9,433 nt of DNA, taken from an uncultured Acidimicrobiales bacterium (GTDB lineage Bacteria > Actinomycetota > Acidimicrobiia > Acidimicrobiales > Aldehydirespiratoraceae). Every line of letters begins with the position of its first letter. Within the stretch, counting starts at the first letter, position 1. This document shows positions 1 to 6,634 of this stretch, piece by piece. The notes below the pieces were generated by a model, which saw only the letters and a program-made list of their open reading frames with translations, ran no database searches and was not told the DNA's origin. A program made the translations under genes and the position numbers. The stretch is from NCBI GenBank assembly GCA_938091985.1, contig CALKOE010000062.1:1-9433 (forward strand). Reading direction: 5' to 3'.

Positions 1-447
1 GATGAGCTCCAGGAAGCTCTCTGCCAGCCCGCCGCCACCCAGCACGGTGAGCTTTGCCCCGAGCAGGTTCCGTCCACTCTGCGGCGGCCACGACGTGGCT
101 CGGGCGAACGTCGGCATGTCGCGAAAGGCAGTCAGGAGGGCCGCCATGATCCACTCGGCACAGTCCGGTGCGTAGACGCCCTTGCCGCAGGTCCAGAGAT
201 GATCATGATCGAGCTTGTCGGCCATCGTTTCGATGCCCGCGTAGGGAAGCTGGACCCAACGGGCGTTGGGTGCAGCGGCCACGACCGGGACGAGCTCGTC
301 AGCCGCGGCAGGGTCGGCCCACACGATTGCATCGGCCTCGGCCAAGTCGGTCACCGTGGCGCCGGCCCGTTCGACGGCGTCGACGAGCGCAGCGTGCATG
401 ACCGGTCGACTCCGCGGTTCCACCGCGATCTTGGCTCCGTTGTCCAT
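1..447 (-). CDS. D-isomer-specific 2-hydroxyacid dehydrogenase-like protein, N-terminal part (cut by window edge)
   Basis: The ATG at 447-445 opens a frame that runs without a stop to base 1, giving 149 residues; the C-terminal part lies outside the window. The start shares one base with the upp stop (TGATG), which suggests translational coupling; no Shine-Dalgarno sequence is visible. Residues 1-60 look like the N-terminal flavodoxin-like substrate-binding half. WVQLPYAGIE (64-73) and GVYAPDCAEW (90-99) match the conserved stretches of this family (the second resembles the usual N-x-x-A-x-x-V-A-E-x region). LTVLGGGGLAE (133-143) is the start of the Rossmann NAD-binding fold, with A at the position where the last glycine of GxGxxG often stands. 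The family oxidises or reduces D-2-hydroxy acids with NAD(P). The substrate cannot be told, because the catalytic Arg, Glu and His of the C-terminal half are not in view. Confidence 0.78.
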   Translation of the reverse strand, partial: MDNGAKIAVEPRSRPVMHAALVDAVERAGATVTDLAEADAIVWADPAAADELVPVVAAAPNARWVQLPYAGIETMADKLDHDHLWTCGKGVYAPDCAEWIMAALLTAFRDMPTFARATSWPPQSGRNLLGAKLTVLGGGGLAESFLELI

Positions 448-1079
448 CAGTCGACGCCGAATTGCCGATCGCCGGCATCGCCCAGACCAGGCACGATGTA
501 GCCGATCTCGTTGAGGTGGCTGTCGATCGAGGCCGTGACGTGGGCATCGGCGGTGCCGGAATCCTTCAGCGCCTCGACGCCTTCGGGCGCTGACAACACA
601 CAGACCACCGTGATCGCCCCGGCGTTGGCATCACGAAGGCTCTGACACGCGTGGATCGCCGAACCAGCTGTGGCGAGCATGGGGTCCAGCACCATCACGG
701 GCTGGCCCGCGAGATCGACCGGCACGGTGTCGAGATAGACATCGGGCTGCAGCGTCTCTTCGTTGCGCTTGAGCCCGATGAATCCCGTCCGAGCTTCGGG
801 AAGGACAGCCAAGGCGGCATCGAGCATCCCCAGGCCCGCCCGCAGCACCGGCACGAGCAGCGGGAGCTCGGTATCGGGGCCAAGCGTGATGCCCTTGGTG
901 GGCCCCACCGGCGTCACGATGTCGATGGTGCTTGTGGCGAGGTCTCGGGAGGCCTCGTAGACGAGATGGCGGCTGAGCGTCCGTAGGGCGCCGCGAAAGG
1001 CAGGGCGGGTGGTGGTCTGGTCTCGCAGGCGGGTCAGAGCGACGGCTGCGAGCGGATGATCAACGACATGAACGTGCAC
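447..1079 (-). CDS. upp: Uracil phosphoribosyltransferase
   Basis: This cytoplasmic pyrimidine-salvage enzyme converts uracil and PRPP to UMP and pyrophosphate. The 210 residues are the usual family length. VPVLRAGLGM (76-85), the PRPP loop VMVLDPMLATAGSA (128-141), SAPEGVE (163-169) and the C-terminal uracil-binding stretch YIVPGLGDAGDRQFG (194-208) are all intact. The loop has ATAGS where many homologues have ATGGS. The start chosen is GTG at 1079-1077 because MHVHVVDHPL aligns with the N-terminus seen in other UPRTases; no good Shine-Dalgarno precedes it. The gene begins 39 bases after the M16 peptidase stop, without a terminator in between, and its own stop overlaps the next start (TGATG). 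The same reading frame is open back to the peptidase stop, but I see no reason to extend the protein. With the adenosine deaminase upstream it suggests a nucleobase and nucleoside salvage role for this part of the operon. Confidence 0.96.
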   Translation of the reverse strand: MHVHVVDHPLAAVALTRLRDQTTTRPAFRGALRTLSRHLVYEASRDLATSTIDIVTPVGPTKGITLGPDTELPLLVPVLRAGLGMLDAALAVLPEARTGFIGLKRNEETLQPDVYLDTVPVDLAGQPVMVLDPMLATAGSAIHACQSLRDANAGAITVVCVLSAPEGVEALKDSGTADAHVTASIDSHLNEIGYIVPGLGDAGDRQFGVD

Positions 1080-1118
1080 GGGGCCGACTATGCCACGTTC
1101 ACAGCGCTGGGTATCGGG

Positions 1119-3011
1119 TCAGGGGAGGACCTTGAGCACCTCGACCGATGCGTCGTCGCCGTAGAGCTCCGCGGCAAGCCCACGGACGTCGTCACGAGTC
1201 ACGCCGTTGAGGAGGAAGAAGCGGTCATCGACCAGAAGCGTGTCGAGATCAGGGAACCGGGTGTTGGCCAGATTCTCGAACAGGTAAAGGCCGTTGTTGA
1301 CGAAGTTGTAGTCGTTGTCGGTCACCTGCACAGCGCGCTCGAACTCGTCGGCCGTGGGTCCGGTGGAGGCGAGTTCATCGAGCATCGAGGTGAGGGCCGT
1401 GCGGATCTCTCCGAGGCGGGCCGGGTCGCCGTCGACGGAGATGAACGAGCCGAGTGATCCCGGTCCTTCACGGTCGGCGAAGATGCTGGCGAATCCTCCG
1501 TAGGAGGCACCCAGTTCCTCCCGGATTACATCAGTGATGCGGTTGGTGATGATCGTCCCCAGGAGCACTGCAGCGACTTCGTCTTCAGCGGTCGGCTGAC
1601 CGATGATCCAATCGACTCGCTGCGTGCCGCCGTCGGCGGTGCCTTCGCTCAGCGGTACCTCGCCCGTCACCGCGGTCGTAGGGAGTTGGATGCCGAGGTC
1701 GGTCCACGTGTCGGCAGGTCCCGTCGGCAGCGTGCCGAGGTAGCGAGCCGCTAGGTCGAATGCGTCGCTCGCGTCGATGTCGCCGACGATCGCGACATGG
1801 AGATCATCCACCTTTCCGAAGCGAGCCCGGAATATGTCGAGCAGTTCGTCGGCCTCGAGCGAGTCGATCTCGTCTTGACGTAGGACGGTCTCGTAGCGTT
1901 CGTCCCCGTCGTTGAGGAGCGTCAGGAGCAACTCCTGGGACCGGATATCGGGGTCGGTCTCGGCGATCTCGAGGATGTCCTCGGCGCCTCGCTGCACGGA
2001 GCGCAGCGCAACCTCGTCGACCCGCGGTTCGGTCATGGACAGATGGATCAGTGCGAACAGGTCCTCGGCGTCGCTTTCGGCCGCCGAGCCGCTGATCGTC
2101 TCGTCCCACTCGTTGATCGACGCCTCGAGCGAGATCGCCCGTGACTCGAGGTACCGCTCGAGCGTTGCCGGCCCGTGGGGCCCGACCCCGCTGAGGAGCA
2201 CGGCCTGCACGGCGGCACCGGCGACCGACTCATCGGGGTCGTCGAGGGTGCTCCACCCTCCGGAGGATTCCATCACCACGAAGAACGAACCCGAGGTGAT
2301 CTCGGAGCGTTGATGCGAGACGACCACGCCGTTTTCGAAGGTCCACTCCTCGACATCGCCGTTGAAGGTCGAACGGAGATTCTCCGCGGTCGTGGCGGCC
2401 TGCTCGGGCGCCTCCATCAGCTCGTCGATCGCGACGACGGCTTCTGCTACGACCGCTGGTCGGGCATCATCGAGCACCTCGGACAGCTGATCTGCAGTGG
2501 GCAGCGCAGTGGCGTCTTCACCGACGGCCAGAACCACCGGCCCGGTGACCTCGAGGATCCAGCGCCAGAAGTTGGTGAGCTCGGCTGTCGTGAACGACTC
2601 GATGACGCTGCGTTGGCGCTCGATTCGACGTTCGTCGTCGTCAGCCCCCGAGCCGGTGAGGAAGTGGCTCGTGAGTTGGCCGGCGTAGCTCGCGTCCTGC
2701 ACGGAATCGAGCGTTTCGAGCTCGTCGTCGAGCGCTGCGAAGAGGAGGTCCTTCACCCGGTCGATGTCGTCGTCGTTGAAGCCTTCGAGCGCAGCCAACA
2801 ACAGCTGTCCCATGAATCCGTCGAGCGCAGTGTCGAGCTCCGGCGCGCTGATGTTCGTCCCGTAGTAGCGCAGGCCGCGGTTGAACCCGAACGGGCCGAA
2901 GAACGGCTCGCGATCGAGGTCGAGATCGCCTCGTTGGAACGCTTCGCTCAACCTGGTCTCGAGCATGATCGCGACCGCGTTCTCGATGAGGGTCATGCGT
3001 TCGCCGCCCAC
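1119..3011 (-). CDS. M16 family peptidase, C-terminal two-thirds (separated from its N-terminal part by an in-frame TGA)
   Basis: This piece continues in exactly the same frame as the upstream piece, after the TGA at 3026-3024 and four intervening codons. The first possible restart is GTG at 3011 (630 residues); ATG at 2996 is an alternative; neither has a convincing ribosome binding site. Residues 1-210 are the rest of the first M16_C domain (around MLETRLSEAF, 16-25). About residue 221 on (EEWTFENGVVVSHQR) a second M16/M16_C pair begins, with VGDIDASDAF (409-418) and IREELGASYGG (496-506). The latter is the conserved Arg/Tyr substrate-contact region of M16 C-terminal halves. This half has no HxxEH and would be inactive by itself. 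Because the break lies inside a folded domain and not between the two lobes, a natural two-subunit arrangement is unlikely. The protein sequence shows no decay after the stop, so the break is recent, a sequencing error, or tolerated by readthrough. Read through, the whole protein would be 973 residues, close to PqqL-type peptidases. Confidence 0.8.
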   Translation of the reverse strand: MGGERMTLIENAVAIMLETRLSEAFQRGDLDLDREPFFGPFGFNRGLRYYGTNISAPELDTALDGFMGQLLLAALEGFNDDDIDRVKDLLFAALDDELETLDSVQDASYAGQLTSHFLTGSGADDDERRIERQRSVIESFTTAELTNFWRWILEVTGPVVLAVGEDATALPTADQLSEVLDDARPAVVAEAVVAIDELMEAPEQAATTAENLRSTFNGDVEEWTFENGVVVSHQRSEITSGSFFVVMESSGGWSTLDDPDESVAGAAVQAVLLSGVGPHGPATLERYLESRAISLEASINEWDETISGSAAESDAEDLFALIHLSMTEPRVDEVALRSVQRGAEDILEIAETDPDIRSQELLLTLLNDGDERYETVLRQDEIDSLEADELLDIFRARFGKVDDLHVAIVGDIDASDAFDLAARYLGTLPTGPADTWTDLGIQLPTTAVTGEVPLSEGTADGGTQRVDWIIGQPTAEDEVAAVLLGTIITNRITDVIREELGASYGGFASIFADREGPGSLGSFISVDGDPARLGEIRTALTSMLDELASTGPTADEFERAVQVTDNDYNFVNNGLYLFENLANTRFPDLDTLLVDDRFFLLNGVTRDDVRGLAAELYGDDASVEVLKVLP

Positions 3012-3015
3012 AGTG

Positions 3016-3032
3016 CCGGTGTCTCACACCGG
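3016..3032 (-). other. In-frame TGA in the loop of a perfect 7-bp hairpin
   Basis: On the minus strand the sequence is CCGGTGT, loop GAG, ACACCGG: two perfect 7-base arms around a 3-base loop. The TGA that interrupts the M16 peptidase (3026-3024) uses the last T of the left arm plus GA of the loop. The preceding residues are PLPV and the following in-frame residues are DTGTVGG. No T-run follows, so it is not an intrinsic terminator. A hairpin at this position could be chance, could favour sequencing or assembly error, or could influence translation of the stop; the sequence does not decide between these. Confidence 0.6.
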
Positions 3033-4040
3033 AAGAGGGATGTCGAACGAGAGGTTGTCGGCTCCGGCCTCCGGGTGGGTGACCACGTCAACAACAGGAT
3101 CGGGATCCAACGCGATGTCGACATCGGGGTGCACGAGAGGACTGTCGGGGTTGGTCAGTTCGGCGAATCGAGCAGTGACCTCCCTCTCGAGTTCATCGAG
3201 GGACAGGTCGCCCACCACGACGACAGCCATGTTGTCGGGTCGATACCAGTTCTCGTAATAGGCCCGCAGGGTGGCGGCATCCATTGCCTCGACCAGGCCC
3301 GCATCGCCGATGACGATGCGGTCCTCGTAGGGGGTGCCTTCCGTGTAGATCTGCTCGATGCTGGTCTGTATGGATCCGCTGGCGGACTCACGACCCTGGC
3401 GGAGTTCGTCGCGGACCACGCCGATCTCCGCAGCAACCTGGTCGGGGGCGATGGTTGCGTTCGCCGACCACTCGGCCAGCACGTCGAATGCGGTGTCGGT
3501 GGCACCGGGGGAGAAGGTCGCCGCACCAAGGAGGTAGACGGTCTCGTCGTAGCTCGTGTAGGCGTTGACATCGGCACCGAAGCTGATGCCGAGACGCTGA
3601 AGCTGGGCCGTGAGCTCGTTGCCCGGGAAGGCATCGGTGCCGTTGAAGAGCATGTGTTCGAGGAAATGTGCGCTGCCATCGTCAGGAGTTTCCTGCTGCA
3701 GCGAGCCGGCGTTGACGACGAGGCGGAGGTCGAGACTGCCGCCGGGCGTGTCGTTGCTGCGCAGGAGGTAGGTGAGGCCGTTGTCGAGCGTGCCGATGCG
3801 AATGTCGTCGTCGATCGGCAGGGGAGTGTCGTCCACCTCTGGTGCGGTGGCGGCGGGAATCGCCAGCGGTGTCGGCTCGCTGGTGTTGTCTGGCGGGTCG
3901 ATGGGGACATCGGGCACGTCATCGACGACGTCGATCGGTGGATCGACCAGCTCGTCGATCCCCGGATCGTCGGCACACGCCGCAGCGATGAGACCGGCGA
4001 CGAGAAAGACGGAGAGGAGACGAAGGAAAGAGGGCCGCAT
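3024..4040 (-). CDS. M16 family zinc peptidase lipoprotein, N-terminal part ending at in-frame TGA
   Basis: These 338 residues start at ATG 4040-4038; a GTG at 4052 would add four residues before the signal and is less likely. MRPSFLR is a basic n-region, residues 8-21 are hydrophobic, and AAAC with Cys22 is a probable lipobox, so the protein is likely exported and lipid-anchored. Residues 23-75 are an acidic, proline-rich linker (for example DVPDVPIDPPDN). The catalytic Peptidase_M16 domain begins near residue 80. The inverted zinc motif HFLEH (125-129) supplies His125, Glu128 and His129, and the third ligand is probably Glu212 in VVRDEL. NWYRPDNMAVVVVGDLSLDEL (around 264-284) starts M16_C. 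The frame stops at TGA 3026-3024 inside that domain, and the homologous sequence resumes in frame just after it. As a stand-alone product it would have the catalytic motif but not a closed M16 clam-shell. It lies 28 bases after adenosine deaminase, with no terminator seen. Read through, the whole gene would span 1119-4040. Confidence 0.82.
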   Translation of the reverse strand: MRPSFLRLLSVFLVAGLIAAACADDPGIDELVDPPIDVVDDVPDVPIDPPDNTSEPTPLAIPAATAPEVDDTPLPIDDDIRIGTLDNGLTYLLRSNDTPGGSLDLRLVVNAGSLQQETPDDGSAHFLEHMLFNGTDAFPGNELTAQLQRLGISFGADVNAYTSYDETVYLLGAATFSPGATDTAFDVLAEWSANATIAPDQVAAEIGVVRDELRQGRESASGSIQTSIEQIYTEGTPYEDRIVIGDAGLVEAMDAATLRAYYENWYRPDNMAVVVVGDLSLDELEREVTARFAELTNPDSPLVHPDVDIALDPDPVVDVVTHPEAGADNLSFDIPLPV

Positions 4041-4068
4041 GGTGCGGCACACTAGCGAAGCGGCGCGG

Positions 4069-5190
4069 TCAGACGCTCGGTTCGACTGCCCAAGCTTCGA
4101 GCGGCGCGTAGCGAGGCTTGATCACTTGCTCGATGATCTGCAGTCGCTCCCTGAACGGCAGGAAGCTCGACTTCATGCCATTGACGGTGAGCCAACGCAG
4201 TCGGTCCCACCCATAGTCGAAGGCCTCGACCAGCGCCGCCATCTCGGACGACATCGTCACGCCCGACATGAGGCGGTTGTCGGTGTTCAGCGTCACTCTG
4301 AAGCGGAGGTCGATGAGTTCAGCGATCGGATGATCGGCGATCTCGTCGACCACACCGGTGTTGACATTGCTGGTGGGGCAGACCTCGAGGGGGATTCGAC
4401 GGTCTCGCACATAGTGGGCGAGGCGGCCGAGTTCTCGGCTGCCGTCGGCACCGCGGGTGAGGTCTTCGATGATGCGGATGCCGTGGCCGAGCCGCTCGGC
4501 GCCGCAGAACTGCAACGCCTTCCAGATCGAGCGTGGGCCGTAGGCCTCGCCGGCATGGATCGTGATGTGGAAGTTCTCGCGATGGCAGTACTGGAACGCC
4601 AGCAGATGATCGTCGGGTGGAAAGCCGTCTTCGGGCCCCGCGATGTCGAAGCCGACGACACCTTGGTCGCGCCAGCGCACCGCAGCTTGCGCGACTTCCA
4701 GGGAGTTGTGCTGATGCCGCATGGCCGAGCAGATCACCCTGATCGTGAGGTCGGTGTCGCTGGAGCCGCTCTCGAAGCCGGCCAGAACCGCCTCGATGGT
4801 GTCGTCGAGGCTCAGTCCTTGCTCGGTGTGGAGCTCCGGAGCGAATCGAATCTCGGCGTAGACGACACCGTCGGCGGCAAGGTCTTCGGCGCACTCGCGG
4901 GCGACCCGTTCGATCGCGTCGGTGGTCTGCATGACCGCCACCGTGTGGGCAAATGTCTCCAGATAGAGGGTGAGATCCTTGCGGTTTGCGCCGCGCTGCA
5001 TCCAGGTGGTCAGCTCGGCCGGGTCATCGGCCGGAAGGTCCTTGTAGCCGATCTGATGGGCGATCTCGACGATCGTCTCGGGCCGCAGACCGCCATCGAG
5101 ATGATCGTGGAGCACGACCTTGGGTGCCCGGCGGATCCGGTCGAGCGTCGGGGGTCCGACATCGAGTGCTGCACTGAACGAGGTGGCCAT
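4069..5190 (-). CDS. add: Adenosine deaminase
   Basis: This cytoplasmic zinc enzyme deaminates adenosine and deoxyadenosine to inosine and deoxyinosine. The 373 residues match the family length. Metal and active-site motifs are in order: HDHLDGG (28-34; His28 and His30), HAGE (212-215; zinc His212, catalytic Glu215), RLGHG (233-237; catalytic His236), CPTSN (271-275) and LNTDNR (301-306; zinc Asp304). The residue after Asp304 is Asn where the best-known enzymes have a second Asp. I recall the same TDNRLMS form from actinobacterial Add proteins, so I treat it as a lineage variant. The ATG at 5190 is chosen because the protein then begins shortly before the conserved VVLHDHLDGG strand; a longer frame upstream would run into the acetyltransferase gene. 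It starts 8 bases after that gene's stop, without a clear ribosome binding site, so it is probably co-transcribed with nadABC. Confidence 0.95.
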   Translation of the reverse strand: MATSFSAALDVGPPTLDRIRRAPKVVLHDHLDGGLRPETIVEIAHQIGYKDLPADDPAELTTWMQRGANRKDLTLYLETFAHTVAVMQTTDAIERVARECAEDLAADGVVYAEIRFAPELHTEQGLSLDDTIEAVLAGFESGSSDTDLTIRVICSAMRHQHNSLEVAQAAVRWRDQGVVGFDIAGPEDGFPPDDHLLAFQYCHRENFHITIHAGEAYGPRSIWKALQFCGAERLGHGIRIIEDLTRGADGSRELGRLAHYVRDRRIPLEVCPTSNVNTGVVDEIADHPIAELIDLRFRVTLNTDNRLMSGVTMSSEMAALVEAFDYGWDRLRWLTVNGMKSSFLPFRERLQIIEQVIKPRYAPLEAWAVEPSV

Positions 5191-5198
5191 ACCCAAGG

Positions 5199-5789
5199 CT
5201 ACGCCGGGTCGCGAACCATCGGGCGTAGGGCGACACCCGGCGCGAATTCGACGACGCCGACCTCGATGAACCCGTGGCGGGCGTAGAGGCCGGCACTTCG
5301 TTGGGTGGAGGCCTCGAGGTAGGCAACGATGCCCTCCGCGTCGCAAATCGACGTCACCCGGTCGAGCAGGATCGTCCCCATGCCCTGGCCCCTGGCCCGG
5401 TCGCGGGCGCCGATCAGGTGCAGGTAGAAGTGGGGTGCGGCCGGCCGGAAACCTTCCATTTCGATGAAGAGCGGAAACGCAGCCTCGACCATCTCGGCGG
5501 GGACATGGCGGCTGAATGCGGCGGCGAGTTCATCGTCGTTGCTGCGGATTCCGGGTGGGGTCCAGAGGGCAGCGGCCCGTTCGTCGACCTGATACGTGTG
5601 GCCGTGGTTCAGGTAGGACCCGACTTCGGCAGCCATCACGTCGCGGAGGCCAGCTTCGCTGCCGTAGCCCGGCTTGTCGGGATCGGGCATGAAGTGGACC
5701 CAGAACGGATCGGTGCGAAAGGCCTCGATCATGGTGTCGATCAAGACATCGGTGTCGCCCGGATTGGAGAGTCGCGATGTCGGTGTCAT
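5199..5789 (-). CDS. GNAT family N-acetyltransferase, substrate unknown
   Basis: The 196-residue protein has a GNAT fold signature in its C-terminal half. HFYLHLIGARDRARGQGMG (120-138) is the beta4 strand plus the acetyl-CoA pyrophosphate loop (R-G-Q-G-M-G). It is followed by AYLEASTQRSAGLYARHGF (156-174), the beta5/alpha4 region with the usual Tyr169 and the YxRHGF ending. The N-terminal half (AFRTDPFWVHFMPD, 23-36) resembles the DPxxxWxxPD start of a common actinobacterial GNAT subgroup. The family moves an acetyl group from acetyl-CoA to an amine, and nothing here identifies the acceptor. The ATG at 5789 shares its A with the nadC stop (TGATG) and has no Shine-Dalgarno of its own, so it is probably translated by coupling to nadC. 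Only 8 bases separate it from adenosine deaminase. Its position in the NAD operon is suggestive but not proof of a role in NAD metabolism. Confidence 0.87.
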   Translation of the reverse strand: MTPTSRLSNPGDTDVLIDTMIEAFRTDPFWVHFMPDPDKPGYGSEAGLRDVMAAEVGSYLNHGHTYQVDERAAALWTPPGIRSNDDELAAAFSRHVPAEMVEAAFPLFIEMEGFRPAAPHFYLHLIGARDRARGQGMGTILLDRVTSICDAEGIVAYLEASTQRSAGLYARHGFIEVGVVEFAPGVALRPMVRDPA

Positions 5790-6634
5790 CAGAAGTCCAA
5801 TGCAACGTCGAGTCGGGGGGCGGAGTGGGTGATCCAGCCGAGAGAGATCACATCGACGCCGGCCGCAGCGATGGCAGCAGCGCTCTCGGCGGTGATGCTG
5901 CCCGATGCTTCGGCCGTCGCTCGCCCGGCGATGGCCTCAACCCCGCGGCGTAGATCATCGCCGCGCAGGTTGTCGAGCAGGATGGTGTGGGCACCGCCGA
6001 CGATCGCGTCTTCGATCTGGTCGAGTCGATCGACTTCCACCACGATCGAGACGGTGTGGCCGACGCTCGAACGAACGGCGGCGAGGGCCTCAGCGACGCC
6101 GCCGGCCGCGGCGACATGGTTGTCCTTGATCATCACTGCGTCGTTGAGCCCGAAGCGATGGTTGTGGCCACCCCCGCAGCGGACCGCGTACTTCTCCAAG
6201 GAGCGGAGCCCGGGAGTGGTCTTTCGGGTGTCGGCCACTCGCGCTGCGGTGGCGCTGACCGCGTCGACGATCTCTCGAGTTGAGGTGGCGACGCCACTGA
6301 GATGACCCAGGACGTTCAGACATGTGCGCTCGCCTGAGAGAATGGCCCGGGTGGAGCCGCTGAGTTCTGCCAGCGTTGTGCCGGCCTCGACGCGGCTGCC
6401 ATCGGCCACAAGTGGCGTGGCGGCGACGTCGCCCTCAATGCGATCGAACACGGCGAGGCCGATCTCGAGGCCGGCGACGACGCCCGCCGACCGAGCGACG
6501 ATGCGTCCACTCGATGTGTGGGCGACGGGGAAGATTGCCGTGCTGGTGAGATCGCCGGCACCACCGAGGTCTTCTTCGAGACAGATCGCCAACAACGCGT
6601 CGACGACATGGTGCGGGGGCGGCGCAGGAGTCAT
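5789..6634 (-). CDS. nadC: Nicotinate-nucleotide pyrophosphorylase (carboxylating), quinolinate phosphoribosyltransferase
   Basis: NadC turns quinolinate and PRPP into nicotinate mononucleotide, CO2 and pyrophosphate, the third step of de novo NAD synthesis. The 281 residues match the family. Characteristic motifs are EDLGGAGDLTS (21-31), GERTCLNVLGHLSG (101-114), DTRKTTPGLRSLEKYAV (135-151) followed by RCGGGHNHR (152-160), DAVMIKDNH (165-173), VEVD (199-202), LLDNL (219-223), EASGSI (242-247) and SLGWITHSA (264-272). The basic residues that bind quinolinate and PRPP (Arg137, Lys138, Arg152, His157, His159, Lys170) are present. The ATG at 6634 overlaps the nadB stop by four bases (ATGA), and a GAGG Shine-Dalgarno lies seven bases upstream at 6642-6645. 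Its own stop overlaps the acetyltransferase start. GWITHS has Trp where Ala is more usual, which I regard as minor. Confidence 0.97.
   Translation of the reverse strand: MTPAPPPHHVVDALLAICLEEDLGGAGDLTSTAIFPVAHTSSGRIVARSAGVVAGLEIGLAVFDRIEGDVAATPLVADGSRVEAGTTLAELSGSTRAILSGERTCLNVLGHLSGVATSTREIVDAVSATAARVADTRKTTPGLRSLEKYAVRCGGGHNHRFGLNDAVMIKDNHVAAAGGVAEALAAVRSSVGHTVSIVVEVDRLDQIEDAIVGGAHTILLDNLRGDDLRRGVEAIAGRATAEASGSITAESAAAIAAAGVDVISLGWITHSAPRLDVALDF

Noticed and set aside
447..1121. Fusion of the M16 peptidase with upp by readthrough (same frame, no stop in the 39-base gap)
   Set aside because: One chance in three for the frame and a short gap make this unremarkable. UPRTase has a complete N-terminus from the GTG at 1079.
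3016..3032. Selenocysteine insertion at the in-frame TGA
   Set aside because: M16 peptidases use His/Glu zinc ligands and have no known selenocysteine at this place. The hairpin contains the TGA itself instead of lying downstream as a bacterial SECIS does.
2175..4055. Very long plus-strand open frame (626 codons) opposite the M16 peptidase and others like it at 3772-5286 and 5274-6305
   Set aside because: The high GC content makes stops rare in shadow frames. The translations lack recognisable domains, and the minus-strand proteins are clear family members.
5191..5346. N-terminal extension of adenosine deaminase to an upstream start near 5346
   Set aside because: It would overlap the acetyltransferase gene. 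The extra residues are arginine-rich shadow sequence, and the ATG at 5190 gives the normal family length.
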